Notes under the pieces: generated by a model
Told to the model about the DNA's origin: nothing
The model's input: only the letters and a program-made list of their open reading frames with translations
Database searches by the model: none
NCBI GenBank assembly: GCA_002436505.1
Contig: DJML01000049.1
Location: 1-25,778 of the forward strand
Length of the DNA stretch: 25,778 nucleotides
Direction of reading: 5' to 3'
From: Bacteroidetes bacterium UBA6491
GTDB lineage: Bacteria > Bacteroidota > Bacteroidia > NS11-12g > UBA9320
Position numbers and translations under genes: made by a program
Part shown: positions 15,601-22,882 of the stretch, piece after piece
Layout: each line of letters opens with the position of its first letter
Position numbering within the stretch: the first letter of the stretch is position 1

Positions 15601-18120
15601 TGGAGTGATGTGCCACAGCCATCTTGTTGGTGTATTTAAACTTACGTCTTCAAATTCGATGACCTGGTCAGTGCAACCACTGTTAATACTGGCGTTAAAT
15701 TCTGCCACCGGTGGTTTCTGGGTTTCGTCATACAAAGGAGATCTCCAGTTCCCCCGCCCATAGGTTGAAGCAACAATATGGCTTTTACTTCTTCCTGTGG
15801 AGTCATAGTATATGTCCAGATCTGTGACTCTGGAGCTGACCGGCATGCCTGAGTTGAACCAAACCCATTTGCCCATGGCCGTATCTGTATAGAAAACACC
15901 CATGTATGTGCCTGCGTACATTCCTCCTCTTATACTGCTTGAATCAAACAGGATGCATGTGATCGGAATGTTCGGCAACCCGTTCGAAATGTCTTTCCAG
16001 TTGTTCCCTCCATCATTTGATTCATAAATCTTATTGTCAGATTGCGTTATCCATACCCTGTTCTTAAATTCAGGATGTGTCTCTACCCATCTGATAGAAC
16101 CTGTAGAAGGAAGTTTAGAGGTGAGGTCCGTCCACGTAGGGGAGGCATCGTTTGCGTTTGCTGTTTTGAAAAGCTTTCTGTCCGACCGGGCCATGTAGAT
16201 TAAAGCCGGGTCAGCGGGAGAATTCTCCAGGTGATTAATTGATATATTGTCTACACCTGCTAATCCAGAGGATATTTTGGTCCACTTAATATTGTTTGTT
16301 TTGCTGTCCTGAATATTGCTGGATCGCCATACATTCTTATAGCCAATGAACATCGTCGAGCTGTTTCCTTCCTGAAGCAGGAATGGTGTTACCCATGCCC
16401 CTGATTCATTGATGCCATTGGTTCCGTTGGCTGCCACTCTTCCGTTATAGTATCCGTTCTTATACCTCCTTACGTCACCGTAGTACAAAGCGCTGAATGA
16501 CCATGACGGATCTTTGGGGTCAATTGCACAGTCCATGCCGTCACCGCCAAGGATAGTGTGCCAGAAACCTTTTTCTAAAAGACCTGTGCCATTGTCCTGA
16601 TATCCATTGATAAGCAGGTCAGAATTTGTTGCGCTCTGATTTAATCGGTATATCTGTGCAATGCCTAAACCTGCACTTAAATCAGTATATGTTGTCCCTC
16701 CGTTGTCAGATTTATAGATACCGCCGTCATTGCCTGTGTAGAAAGTGCCATTGGGAGAGAATTCAAGGACATGTTGATCAGCATGTATTCCCGGAATGCT
16801 GCCAGATCCTACCCAGTGCGCGTTGATCTTCCATGTTTTCCCGCTGTCATCAGACCTGAATATATTAACACCTCCAACATATATTGTCGAGGCATTTTTG
16901 GGGTCAATTGCTATGTCAAGGTCATACCATGCCTGTCCACCTGTACCTGCACCAGTGGTTGAGTAATCCATGATATTGGGGGTGTTTGACATTTGTTTGA
17001 ATGTCGCGCCGTTATCCACCGAAAGATATGATCCTTCAAAGGTTCTGGTTGCCGTTGCCAGCAGGTACACCATTGAAGTGTCATCCGGTGTGACGGCTAT
17101 TGCCATGCGCCTTGCTGATGTAGGGAGGCCCGAAGTGATATTGGTCCACGAATTACCGTTGTCAGTGGATCGGTAAAATTTAGCCGAAGCATAAGATGCT
17201 GCATATACGACATTTGAATTTGACGGATGGAACACTACGTCTTTAAAATTACCGGTTTGCAAATTTTTCCAGGAGTCGCCGAAGTCATCCGTTCGATATA
17301 ATCCGGCGTTGGTCGCCGCTATAAGGACAGAAGGATTATTAGGGTCAATCGCAAGTTTCCCCACGATCACATTGCCCATGCCTGTATTCGCCAGCTGCCA
17401 TGTCTTACCACCGTCAAAACTACGTATTACCCCTCTTCCATAGGAATCGCCGGCGTCCCGGTCACCAGTGCCTAAATATATCGTGTCTGGGTTCAGGTAA
17501 TCTACAACAATTGCAGAAACACCCAGAGTAGGCAGGGTGTCTGTGTTTGAGGTCCATGTTTTTCCTCCGTTCATAGTTGACCATAAGCCCCCGGCCGGTG
17601 ATCCAACGTAAATGATTCCAGTATCTTTAGGATGAAAGGCAATAGCATTTAGCCTGCCTAATCCATTTGGTTGTGAAGTTCTGTTACTAGCCAGCGATGA
17701 AGGGCCTATGTTGACCCATTTCCCGTTTGTAAGGCATTCAGCCGGGCCCATATTCATTGCCCCCTGGAAACCGCTTCCTCCGTATCCCGGATGGTTCCCC
17801 ATGATGTATTCTTCTATTTTTCCTTCGATGCTTCCTGGAGCCGGGATGTTGCCATGTTCGTCGATGATCATTTGCATCCCAAATTCCCACCTTTTAAATG
17901 GTTTGAAACCAGAACCTTTTTCTATCTCACGTTTTTCCCAGTAAAGATCAAAAGCACGAACGGTCTGATAAAAATTGACATTCGGGTTGCCCATCATTTC
18001 AACCCAATACGGATAATCAGCCGTATCCTTTTGGATATGATCTTCGTTTTCCTGAGCCTGCACAGAAACTATACCGGACAGGGAAAAGATAATAAGGCAG
18101 AATAACCACTTCTTCATCAT
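12673..18120 (-). CDS. giant secreted BNR/sortilin-like, GEVED and PKD protein with T9SS type B sorting domain
   Basis: This 1815-residue protein was probably exported by Sec and then by T9SS. A signal peptide (MKKWLFCLIIFSLSGIVSVQAQ) is clear. Residues about 150-800 form a BNR/VPS10-like propeller with about 11 Asp/Asn-box units such as STMNGGKTW, RSFDGGKTW, RTDDFGDSW and ESNDGGNNW. A GEVED domain spans about 895-1042, with DYNNDGLFN and the namesake GQTEDFGV. The rest is a string of eight PKD-like domains (one at about 803, seven after GEVED), many with WDFGDG- or WDLGDG-type cores, and one Ig-like unit near 1125. From about 1723 the tail NVYIPNSFSPNGDDLND to the end is the gliding-motility-associated sorting domain. 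The role may be adhesion, matrix or hydrolysis; no catalytic residue set was identified. Confidence 0.9.
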   Translation of the reverse strand: MMKKWLFCLIIFSLSGIVSVQAQENEDHIQKDTADYPYWVEMMGNPNVNFYQTVRAFDLYWEKREIEKGSGFKPFKRWEFGMQMIIDEHGNIPAPGSIEGKIEEYIMGNHPGYGGSGFQGAMNMGPAECLTNGKWVNIGPSSLASNRTSQPNGLGRLNAIAFHPKDTGIIYVGSPAGGLWSTMNGGKTWTSNTDTLPTLGVSAIVVDYLNPDTIYLGTGDRDAGDSYGRGVIRSFDGGKTWQLANTGMGNVIVGKLAIDPNNPSVLIAATNAGLYRTDDFGDSWKNLQTGNFKDVVFHPSNSNVVYAASYASAKFYRSTDNGNSWTNITSGLPTSARRMAIAVTPDDTSMVYLLATATRTFEGSYLSVDNGATFKQMSNTPNIMDYSTTGAGTGGQAWYDLDIAIDPKNASTIYVGGVNIFRSDDSGKTWKINAHWVGSGSIPGIHADQHVLEFSPNGTFYTGNDGGIYKSDNGGTTYTDLSAGLGIAQIYRLNQSATNSDLLINGYQDNGTGLLEKGFWHTILGGDGMDCAIDPKDPSWSFSALYYGDVRRYKNGYYNGRVAANGTNGINESGAWVTPFLLQEGNSSTMFIGYKNVWRSSNIQDSKTNNIKWTKISSGLAGVDNISINHLENSPADPALIYMARSDRKLFKTANANDASPTWTDLTSKLPSTGSIRWVETHPEFKNRVWITQSDNKIYESNDGGNNWKDISNGLPNIPITCILFDSSSIRGGMYAGTYMGVFYTDTAMGKWVWFNSGMPVSSRVTDLDIYYDSTGRSKSHIVASTYGRGNWRSPLYDETQKPPVAEFNASINSGCTDQVIEFEDVSLNTPTRWLWHITPSKVQFTDATDSFSQDAHVRFLSPGSYTVQLKVENCNGIDSIVKTDIIEIFDGIKTANCSPVTRSTDKNYGIGIFNLSIAALDHSSTGTFEEGGYVDRGCKEIVELQTDTSYNIAVTTGRNYSEYVKVYIDYNNDGLFNSKDELVWSDTKRIGLHSGNIYISDTSTTNAIVRMRVISDYDSLSSNACDTLSYGQTEDFGVRLISKKPKPHFLVDRDLLCTNDEVVLTDSSVGLIYSYQWIITGTSRSDTLFGSGPHRFKATEMGSYKVQLSLNDGEGEKTIDSFFRVKPRPGVEIDVKVGDYSLCAGNDLVIEGKDSNNLSNTVNNWFKDDLKLSNASGSEIAYYPASTDDEGSYYLVSEKDGCMDTSNVLDIVIHGNPLVDFDVTADDECVKYNEYEFTNSSSIADSTILVYKWDFGDGSSNNTKNAVKSYNSSGTYTVTLTGTSIFGCTDSDTATLSVLPSPMTGFSIDEFNHCISENMIRLRDTSNFAGTYTTRWDLGDGTTTQGNKVSHSYTSDGSYVILLEVTGDNGCIDSFEKDIIIYEQPVANFGVNDNQQCLEDNNFSFLNTSTVNNGFVSEYTWNTGDGFIFDDKDLSNYKYQNPGTYQVKLEVSSDAGCKDSVTRIVRVGIEPVAEFIIGLNNPCFNEHSIGLKNNSTIQDGSIINWNWDLGDGRIETAKDPAPYQYDLAGNYNLTLVVGSDLGCYDTLSIPVDINPSPELSFDVDIVCEGLETSFSNRSFIETGSITNYLWTLGDGNSSPVASPIHRYDRSGTYNVTLIGTSESGCSDTMVKENAAVVLERPEAKFTYEKLNSWETSTEVKFTDLSKGSVIGWDWEIEGFGYESVQNPTVVFFDSGYYYVQLIVTNDFNCSDTAAEDILIIPETNVYIPNSFSPNGDDLNDLFGVKGALYAQSFRMEIYNRWGAMMFSSNHPDEQWDGTIKNQEKALAGIYIYTINFVDLNGDKFEYNGTINLIR

Positions 18121-18154
18121 GTGTGATGGATAATTTGCAAATGCTGTGCCATTA

Positions 18155-18162
18155 CAAATATA
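18155..18162 (-). promoter_or_regulatory. candidate -7 box of the giant protein gene
   Basis: On the minus strand this reads TATATTTG, matching TAnnTTTG, and lies 34 bases upstream of the start codon at 18120. No TTTG -33 element is visible at the usual spacing. The rest of the 244-bp gap up to moaA shows no gene, terminator or repeat that I can support. Confidence 0.4.
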
Positions 18163-18364
18163 TTACGTTTATAAACACTTTTATCAGGGGTTGGGAGAAT
18201 GATCGAAAACAGCTAAACTGTGAGTGAAACAGGCTTCAGTGCTGAAAAGACGTTATTCTATATTGAATGACATATTTGCATTGGAGAAATAAGCCGCATA
18301 AAAATGATGAAGGGCGAATTGCCATTTTTACACAATTAATTCTACGTATGGGAAAATTTTTAAC

Positions 18365-19354
18365 CTAACCTCCGATCGTTGCCATGCTCTCAACGGAAAC
18401 AAGTTCATCCCTGTCTTTTTCTGCCTCGAAACCGTCCCGGTGCTTGTTTTTTATCGCCTTCACAAGATAGGATGATACATCATCATCGCTAACTCCTGAG
18501 CGTAATATTTCCCTGAATCCAGTGCCTTTCTGATCATAAAGGCAGGTTTTTAACTGTCCCACCGGGGTGAGTCGGATGCGATCGCAGGTACCGCAAAAAG
18601 TTCTGGAATAAGCAGCAATGATCCCTAAAGAACCTTTGTAGCCAGGAATAATGAATTTTTGTGCTGTTTTGCCGGGGACAGGATCAGAAGCCATAAGTTC
18701 AGGAGAAATTTCCCGTAAACGGTTCTCAATATCGATATAGCTCAGAAACTGCTTTACATGGGAATTACCGGTTCCATTAAAAGGCATTTCTTCCAGAAAC
18801 CGCACTTCAATGGCGTTGTTGCGCGTGAGTTCGACCATCGGAGCTAGGTCTTCAGTGTTCAGGCCGTTCATTACGACCATGTTTATTTTTAGTGGGATCT
18901 TGTGATGCAGGATCAGGTTCATCGATTCTAGGACATGATGAAGTTTATCTCTGTTTGTGATCTTCAAAAACCGTTCACGGTCCAGGCTATCAAGACTAAG
19001 GTTAATACCTGAGATGCCGAGAAGCTTTAATTCTTCCACATAAGGACCAGTCAGTACCCCGTTCGTAGTGATATGGATCTCTTCAAAAAGGTTTTTATCA
19101 GAAATATTTTTGAGAAACACCATCAGGTCTTTCCTCACGAACGGTTCGCCTCCTGTGATTCGTAGTTTCCTTATACCCTGCCTTGAGGCAATGCTGCAAA
19201 ATCGCGTGAGCTCCTCATACGATAAAAGATCTTTTCTTGGGACGTAATCAATCCCTTCTTCCGGCATGCAATAAAAGCACCGCAAATTACAGCGGTCAGT
19301 TACCGCGAGGCGCAAATAACTTATTGTTCTCCCGTTTGGATCGATCAAAGCCAT
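18365..19354 (-). CDS. moaA: GTP 3',8-cyclase MoaA (molybdenum cofactor biosynthesis)
   Basis: This radical SAM enzyme turns GTP into 3',8-cyclo-7,8-dihydro-GTP, the first step of molybdopterin synthesis. With the ATG at 19354 it has 329 residues, the usual size. The N-terminal SAM cluster is C22xxxC26xxC29 in DRCNLRCFYCMPEEG. The second, GTP-binding cluster is C254xxC257 plus C271 in FCGTCDRIRLTPVGQLKTC. The essential C-terminal Gly-Gly is present. ATG 19354 overlaps the stop of the upstream gene as TGATG; an upstream TTG at 19360 is possible but less likely. No other moa, moe or molybdoenzyme gene is in the window. Confidence 0.96.
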   Translation of the reverse strand: MALIDPNGRTISYLRLAVTDRCNLRCFYCMPEEGIDYVPRKDLLSYEELTRFCSIASRQGIRKLRITGGEPFVRKDLMVFLKNISDKNLFEEIHITTNGVLTGPYVEELKLLGISGINLSLDSLDRERFLKITNRDKLHHVLESMNLILHHKIPLKINMVVMNGLNTEDLAPMVELTRNNAIEVRFLEEMPFNGTGNSHVKQFLSYIDIENRLREISPELMASDPVPGKTAQKFIIPGYKGSLGIIAAYSRTFCGTCDRIRLTPVGQLKTCLYDQKGTGFREILRSGVSDDDVSSYLVKAIKNKHRDGFEAEKDRDELVSVESMATIGG

Positions 19355-19707
19355 CAGCAATTCTCGTTTGGATTGACGAACAGGTCCGATTCGTCCTCAT
19401 CTCTTTCGGTAAGACATTTGAAATCTTTTTCGATCAGAATGCTCACTCCGTTTTCGGTATTGCCTTCCAATCCAACCTGTTCGGAGGTGGCCCAGAGAAT
19501 AGCCTGTTCATCCGGAATGGTGACGACAATTCTGCCGTTCTCCAGATCTGCATTAAGCTCGGTGTCGGGTTTACGCAACAATCGATATATAAAATCCCCT
19601 TGAGCGAATTCCGTTTTTTCAGACACTTCACCTTCTGTCCTTATTCGGTCCACTTCTGATTGGGTGAGCCGCAAACGAACGCTGTTTCCTCTGATCCTGA
19701 TCTTCAT
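19354..19707 (-). CDS. DUF7009-like small protein coupled to moaA
   Basis: This 117-residue soluble protein has no signal peptide or membrane segment. It begins MKIRIRGNSVRLRLTQSEVD and continues with a beta-rich pattern (GRIVVTIPDEQAILWATSEQ) and an acidic tail EDESDLFVNPNENC ending in Cys. I recognise this as the Bacteroidota family now called DUF7009, from memory and without a search. No function is known to me. It lies directly upstream of moaA, with its stop overlapping the moaA start, which suggests a role linked to molybdenum cofactor or to MoaA itself. A TATCTTTG box 11 bases upstream of the ATG supports this start. Confidence 0.75.
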   Translation of the reverse strand: MKIRIRGNSVRLRLTQSEVDRIRTEGEVSEKTEFAQGDFIYRLLRKPDTELNADLENGRIVVTIPDEQAILWATSEQVGLEGNTENGVSILIEKDFKCLTERDEDESDLFVNPNENC

Positions 19708-19718
19708 AAATAATCTGT

Positions 19719-19726
19719 CAAAGATA
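19719..19726 (-). promoter_or_regulatory. -7 box of the DUF7009-moaA unit
   Basis: On the minus strand this reads TATCTTTG, a full TAnnTTTG match, and ends 11 bases before the ATG at 19707. It is divergent from the tetR promoter in the same 184-bp gap. Confidence 0.55.
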
Positions 19727-19823
19727 ATTGAATTATCCTAGGTAGCTGAAGACAGGCTAATCTATTTCTCGACTCAGTTAATACAATGTCTGGTGATGTA
19801 TTTGTCATATTTTTTATATTTTT

Positions 19824-19840
19824 ATCCTAAACAATAGGAT
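19824..19840. repeat. inverted repeat upstream of the tetR promoter
   Basis: ATCCTA (19824-19829) and TAGGAT (19835-19840) form a perfect 6-bp inverted repeat around AACAA. It ends four bases before the candidate -33 element. TATCCTA also occurs at 19734-19740 near the divergent promoter. It could be an activator site or chance. Confidence 0.3.
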
Positions 19841-19843
19841 CTG

Positions 19844-19875
19844 TTTGTAGAGCAGGATCTAAAGCATTAAATTTG
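19844..19875 (+). promoter_or_regulatory. tetR-paa operon promoter (TTTG-N20-TAAATTTG)
   Basis: TTTG (19844-19847) and TAAATTTG (19868-19875) are separated by 20 bases, matching both elements of the Bacteroidota primary-sigma promoter. This is the most complete promoter in the window. Transcription should start near 19880-19883, inside the palindrome that follows. Confidence 0.65.
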
Positions 19876-19879
19876 CCTA

Positions 19880-19891
19880 ACGAATGTTCGT
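19880..19891. promoter_or_regulatory. candidate TetR operator overlapping the transcription start
   Basis: ACGAATGTTCGT is a palindrome of ACGAA and TTCGT half-sites with a two-base centre, directly before the tetR ATG at 19892. TetR-family regulators of phenylacetate and fatty-acid genes often bind AACGnnCGTT-like palindromes. The position suggests autorepression of the whole tetR-paa unit by TetR. I saw no second copy in the window. Confidence 0.5.
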
Positions 19892-20479
19892 ATGTTAACA
19901 GGAACTCAACGCAAAGAAGAGATTTTGGCTGTTTCACAGCGACTCTTCAGAGAACAAGGGTATGATTCCACTTCAATGCGGGATATCGCAGGGGCACTTG
20001 GAATGGAACCCGCAAGTCTTTATAGTCATATAAAGTCAAAAGAGGATCTTCTTTCACAGACCTGCTTTGACATGGCCGAGAAGTTTTTACTCGCTATCGA
20101 TGAAGTGAATGACATCTATTTTGACGCAGAGCAGAAGGTAAAAATGGCTGTCGCCAATCATGTCGACATACTTACTTCAAACCTTGATGCTGCAGTTGTT
20201 TTTATCAGGGAATGGAGGCACTTGAGTGAGCCGTCCTTCTCTGAGTTCATAAAGCTTAGGAACAAATATGAAGAAGGGATCAGGGAAATAGTTGAGACGG
20301 GAATAAGTGAAAATAAGTTCAACGAGGTTGATAAGAAGTTTGCAGCACTGACCATTCTTTCATCTGTGAACTGGATCGTTGAATGGTACAGGCCGGATGG
20401 TGATAAAACACCGAAAGAGATTGCTGAAGAATTGACCAGATTCATATTGACAGGTCTTAAAAAGGATTCGATACTTTAA
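19892..20479 (+). CDS. TetR family regulator of the phenylacetate operon (PaaR-like)
   Basis: This 195-residue one-component repressor has its DNA-binding helix-turn-helix at about residues 8-52. The recognition pattern is FREQGYDSTSMRDIAGALGM followed by EPASLYSHIKSKEDLL, typical of TetR. The remaining 140 residues are helical and form the ligand domain; by analogy with Thermus PaaR the ligand may be phenylacetyl-CoA, which is inference. It is the first gene of the unit: paaA starts 14 bases after its stop. A palindrome covering the predicted transcription start points to autoregulation. Start ATG 19892 gives the normal short arm before the first helix. Confidence 0.88.
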   Translation: MLTGTQRKEEILAVSQRLFREQGYDSTSMRDIAGALGMEPASLYSHIKSKEDLLSQTCFDMAEKFLLAIDEVNDIYFDAEQKVKMAVANHVDILTSNLDAAVVFIREWRHLSEPSFSEFIKLRNKYEEGIREIVETGISENKFNEVDKKFAALTILSSVNWIVEWYRPDGDKTPKEIAEELTRFILTGLKKDSIL

Positions 20480-20492
20480 TAAATAAATAACA

Positions 20493-21482
20493 ATGTACGG
20501 AAACGCATATATTGACCCGGACAAGGCACCTAATTCACTGGTAGCTGATGAGGATCCGGTAAAACTGGCAGAATTCGAAGCACGAATAGCAGCTGGTGAG
20601 AAAATAGAACCGCAAGACTGGATGCCGAAAGAGTACAGGAAGCAGCTGATCAGAATGATCGAACAGCATGCACACTCTGAGATCATCGGCGCATTGCCAG
20701 AAGGAACATGGATCACAAGAGCTCCCGGATTCAGGCGTAAACTGGCTTTGATGGCGAAGGTGCAGGACGAGGTAGGTCATGCGCAATTGCTTTATTCTGC
20801 TGCCGAAACGCTGGGAAAAAGTCGTGAGCAGATGATCAATGACCTTATCACCGGCAAGTCGAAATATTCCAATATCTTTAATTATCCGGCTGAAACCTGG
20901 GCCGATTCTGCAGTTATCGCTTGGCTGGTGGATGCAGGTGCTATCATCAATCAAACAACCAATGCAAGAGGTTCTTACGGGCCTTATGTCAGAGCATTGG
21001 AAAGGATCTGCTACGAAGAATCTTTCCACCTTAAATATGGCCATGATAATGTGGTCCACCTTGCTACAGGTACGAAAAAACAAAGAGAAATGGTGCAGGC
21101 AGCCCTTCACAGATGGTGGCCACCACTGATGCATTTCTTTGGACCTGCAGATAAGATTTCGGTGCATTCAGAGGTACTTATGAAGTGGAAGGTGAAAATG
21201 GCCTCCAATGACGAAATGAGACAGCAGTTCCTGGATATGTACGTGCCTAAGATTTGGGACCTGGAACTGACATTGCCTGACCCTGAACTTAGAAAAGATG
21301 AAGAGACGGGAAGATGGATCTACACTGAACCTGACTGGGAAGAATTTAAACGCGTGATCAATGGCGACGGTCCATGCAACGCGGAAAGATTAGCTGTTCG
21401 AAGAATGGCCGAAGAGAAGGGAAGGTGGGTGAGACGTGCTATTCTTGGTGAAAAGGCGAAATATGTTAAACCCTTTGCATAA
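20493..21482 (+). CDS. paaA: 1,2-phenylacetyl-CoA epoxidase catalytic subunit PaaA
   Basis: PaaA is the di-iron catalytic subunit of the PaaABCE monooxygenase, which uses O2 to epoxidise the ring of phenylacetyl-CoA in the cytoplasm. The 329 residues match the family. Di-iron ligands can be seen in helical ExxH pairs: E93VGH96 in KVQDEVGHAQLLYSAAE, and E176SFH179 in CYEESFHLKYGHDN. SEIIGALPEGTWITRAPGFR just upstream holds a further expected Glu ligand. RWWPPLMHFFGPAD is a highly conserved block. It starts behind A-rich DNA (taaataaataaca) without Shine-Dalgarno, 14 bases after tetR. The 210-aa open frame on the opposite strand is a shadow. Confidence 0.97.
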   Translation: MYGNAYIDPDKAPNSLVADEDPVKLAEFEARIAAGEKIEPQDWMPKEYRKQLIRMIEQHAHSEIIGALPEGTWITRAPGFRRKLALMAKVQDEVGHAQLLYSAAETLGKSREQMINDLITGKSKYSNIFNYPAETWADSAVIAWLVDAGAIINQTTNARGSYGPYVRALERICYEESFHLKYGHDNVVHLATGTKKQREMVQAALHRWWPPLMHFFGPADKISVHSEVLMKWKVKMASNDEMRQQFLDMYVPKIWDLELTLPDPELRKDEETGRWIYTEPDWEEFKRVINGDGPCNAERLAVRRMAEEKGRWVRRAILGEKAKYVKPFA

Positions 21483-21493
21483 TTAGGATCATT

Positions 21494-22882
21494 ATGATAA
21501 CTCGCTTATTCTTTTCTTTTGCTTTGCTGATGGCAGTTTGTTCTGCCAATGGCCAAAATATTTCCAACGGTTCTTTTGAGAACTGGGAAGATGCGTACTA
21601 TAGCAAACAGGCAGAATGGAATACATTGGGTAACGTGGAGACAGTGACCGACGCGTCTGAAGGAAACAGTGCCGTTAAGGTTATGAATGTGATAAATGAC
21701 CCATTCGACATTGGCTTCGGTATTGTCACCAATATCAACATTGGCGGAGTCGGCCTGAATGGTGGTTGGGATTATGATGAGGTGCCACTTAGTGCCAATA
21801 TAGATGCTAAATTCGATCTGACTCCTGGCGACTCAGCACAGGTGGTTTTCGGATTTCAGAAATCAGGATCTCTGATCGGTATTGCACAGCTATACATTAA
21901 CGGGAACAGCAATGATACTTTTACTCAATTCTCTATACCCATTCAATGGTTTCTGACTGCAACCCCGGATACTATCCAGGTAATGCTCACCTCAAGGAAC
22001 ATAAATAAATCATCATCAAACGGCAATGGCTATGTGATCTATGATAACATCCGTCTGACTTCTTTTAGTACAGAGCATAGAAATGTACTAAATCCTTCCT
22101 TCGAAACTATGGACACTGACACCATCGCGCATCCGACCGACTGGATGACCAGCGATATGGTCCTGTATTCGAACCTGGGGGTCAGATTGCCTCAACCTGC
22201 GGTCTCTGCTTCAAATGACAGAAAGGAAGGCGGTAGCGCAATGAAACTTAGCAACGTGTCGTATGGGAATGATGAAATTGCTCCGGGTGTAGCAATCCCG
22301 GGTACTGCGTTCGTTGGACTTGACAAACCATCATTGGCAGTAAGTAAAAGATGGAACTACATTGAAGGTTGGTGGAAATACAGCTCGGGCATTGACTCCG
22401 CAAGAATTGTCGTCGTCATGTTCAAGAATGGACAGCCGATAGGAGTTGTATCCGACAGTATTTTAGAACCGCGAACGGAATGGGATTATTTTGCTTTTCC
22501 TATTCAATACGCTACTGCCGATGTACCTGACAGTGCTTTGCTGATTATATCCAGTGCAAATTATGATGATCCGCTGGGAACAAATGCAACCCTGCTGATC
22601 GATGAGATAGCATTTACAGATGTGGCGTCTGTTGACCGGGTTCCTTACAAAGATTTTAAAATTGGACCTGTTCCGGTCGTTGATGACCTGTTCATTGAAT
22701 CGGAAGTTCATTTAACAGGAAGTATCGAAGTATATGACCCGCTTGGTAAAAGGATGCTGCGCGAGGAGATTGGCGGACAAAGATCGATGACCATACATAC
22801 AGCCGGGTGGAATACAGGCATATATTATTTAATAATGAAATCAGATAGCGGCAATACCGTCGTAAAATTTAATAAACAATGA
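21494..22882 (+). CDS. secreted two-repeat beta-sandwich protein with T9SS type A-like sorting domain, inside the paa operon
   Basis: This 462-residue protein has a signal peptide (residues 1-21, ending SANGQ). Two tandem units of near-equal length follow, about 22-196 and 197-373. Paired motifs are NGSFENW/NPSFETM, GNSAVKVMNV/GGSAMKLSNV, SAQVVFGFQKSGSLIG/SARIVVVMFKNGQPIG and GYVIYDNIRLTS/ATLLIDEIAFTD. They resemble jelly-roll or PCMD-type carbohydrate-binding domains; I cannot name the ligand. Residues 388-462, from FKIGPVPVVDD to VVKFNKQ, are a T9SS C-terminal sorting tail. AGGATC eight bases upstream fixes the start, and the stop overlaps paaB as ATGA. A secreted protein inside the paa operon is unexpected and its role is unknown. 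Confidence 0.88.
   Translation: MITRLFFSFALLMAVCSANGQNISNGSFENWEDAYYSKQAEWNTLGNVETVTDASEGNSAVKVMNVINDPFDIGFGIVTNINIGGVGLNGGWDYDEVPLSANIDAKFDLTPGDSAQVVFGFQKSGSLIGIAQLYINGNSNDTFTQFSIPIQWFLTATPDTIQVMLTSRNINKSSSNGNGYVIYDNIRLTSFSTEHRNVLNPSFETMDTDTIAHPTDWMTSDMVLYSNLGVRLPQPAVSASNDRKEGGSAMKLSNVSYGNDEIAPGVAIPGTAFVGLDKPSLAVSKRWNYIEGWWKYSSGIDSARIVVVMFKNGQPIGVVSDSILEPRTEWDYFAFPIQYATADVPDSALLIISSANYDDPLGTNATLLIDEIAFTDVASVDRVPYKDFKIGPVPVVDDLFIESEVHLTGSIEVYDPLGKRMLREEIGGQRSMTIHTAGWNTGIYYLIMKSDSGNTVVKFNKQ

Noticed and set aside
13000..15700. Regularly spaced similar stretches resembling a tandem repeat array.
   Set aside because: These are diverged PKD domain codons (for example around WDLGDG) in the giant gene, not nucleotide repeats or a CRISPR array; no identical spaced repeats are seen.
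18121..18364. Possible terminator of moaA or small RNA in the 244-bp gap.
   Set aside because: The best hairpin (GGC...GCC near 18313-18323) has only a three- to four-base stem, and no promoter box for an independent RNA was found on the plus strand.
18267..18368. 33-codon forward open frame between the giant gene and moaA.
   Set aside because: No ribosome binding site, no promoter box, no recognisable sequence, and it overlaps the moaA stop. This length is expected by chance.
19355..19360. TTG start of moaA two codons upstream.
   Set aside because: ATG 19354 gives the classical TGATG overlap and a normal MoaA N-terminus. A TTG start is possible but unneeded.
20535..21167. 210-residue open frame on the minus strand.
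   Set aside because: It lies wholly opposite paaA, which is strongly conserved, and its product has no recognisable domain.
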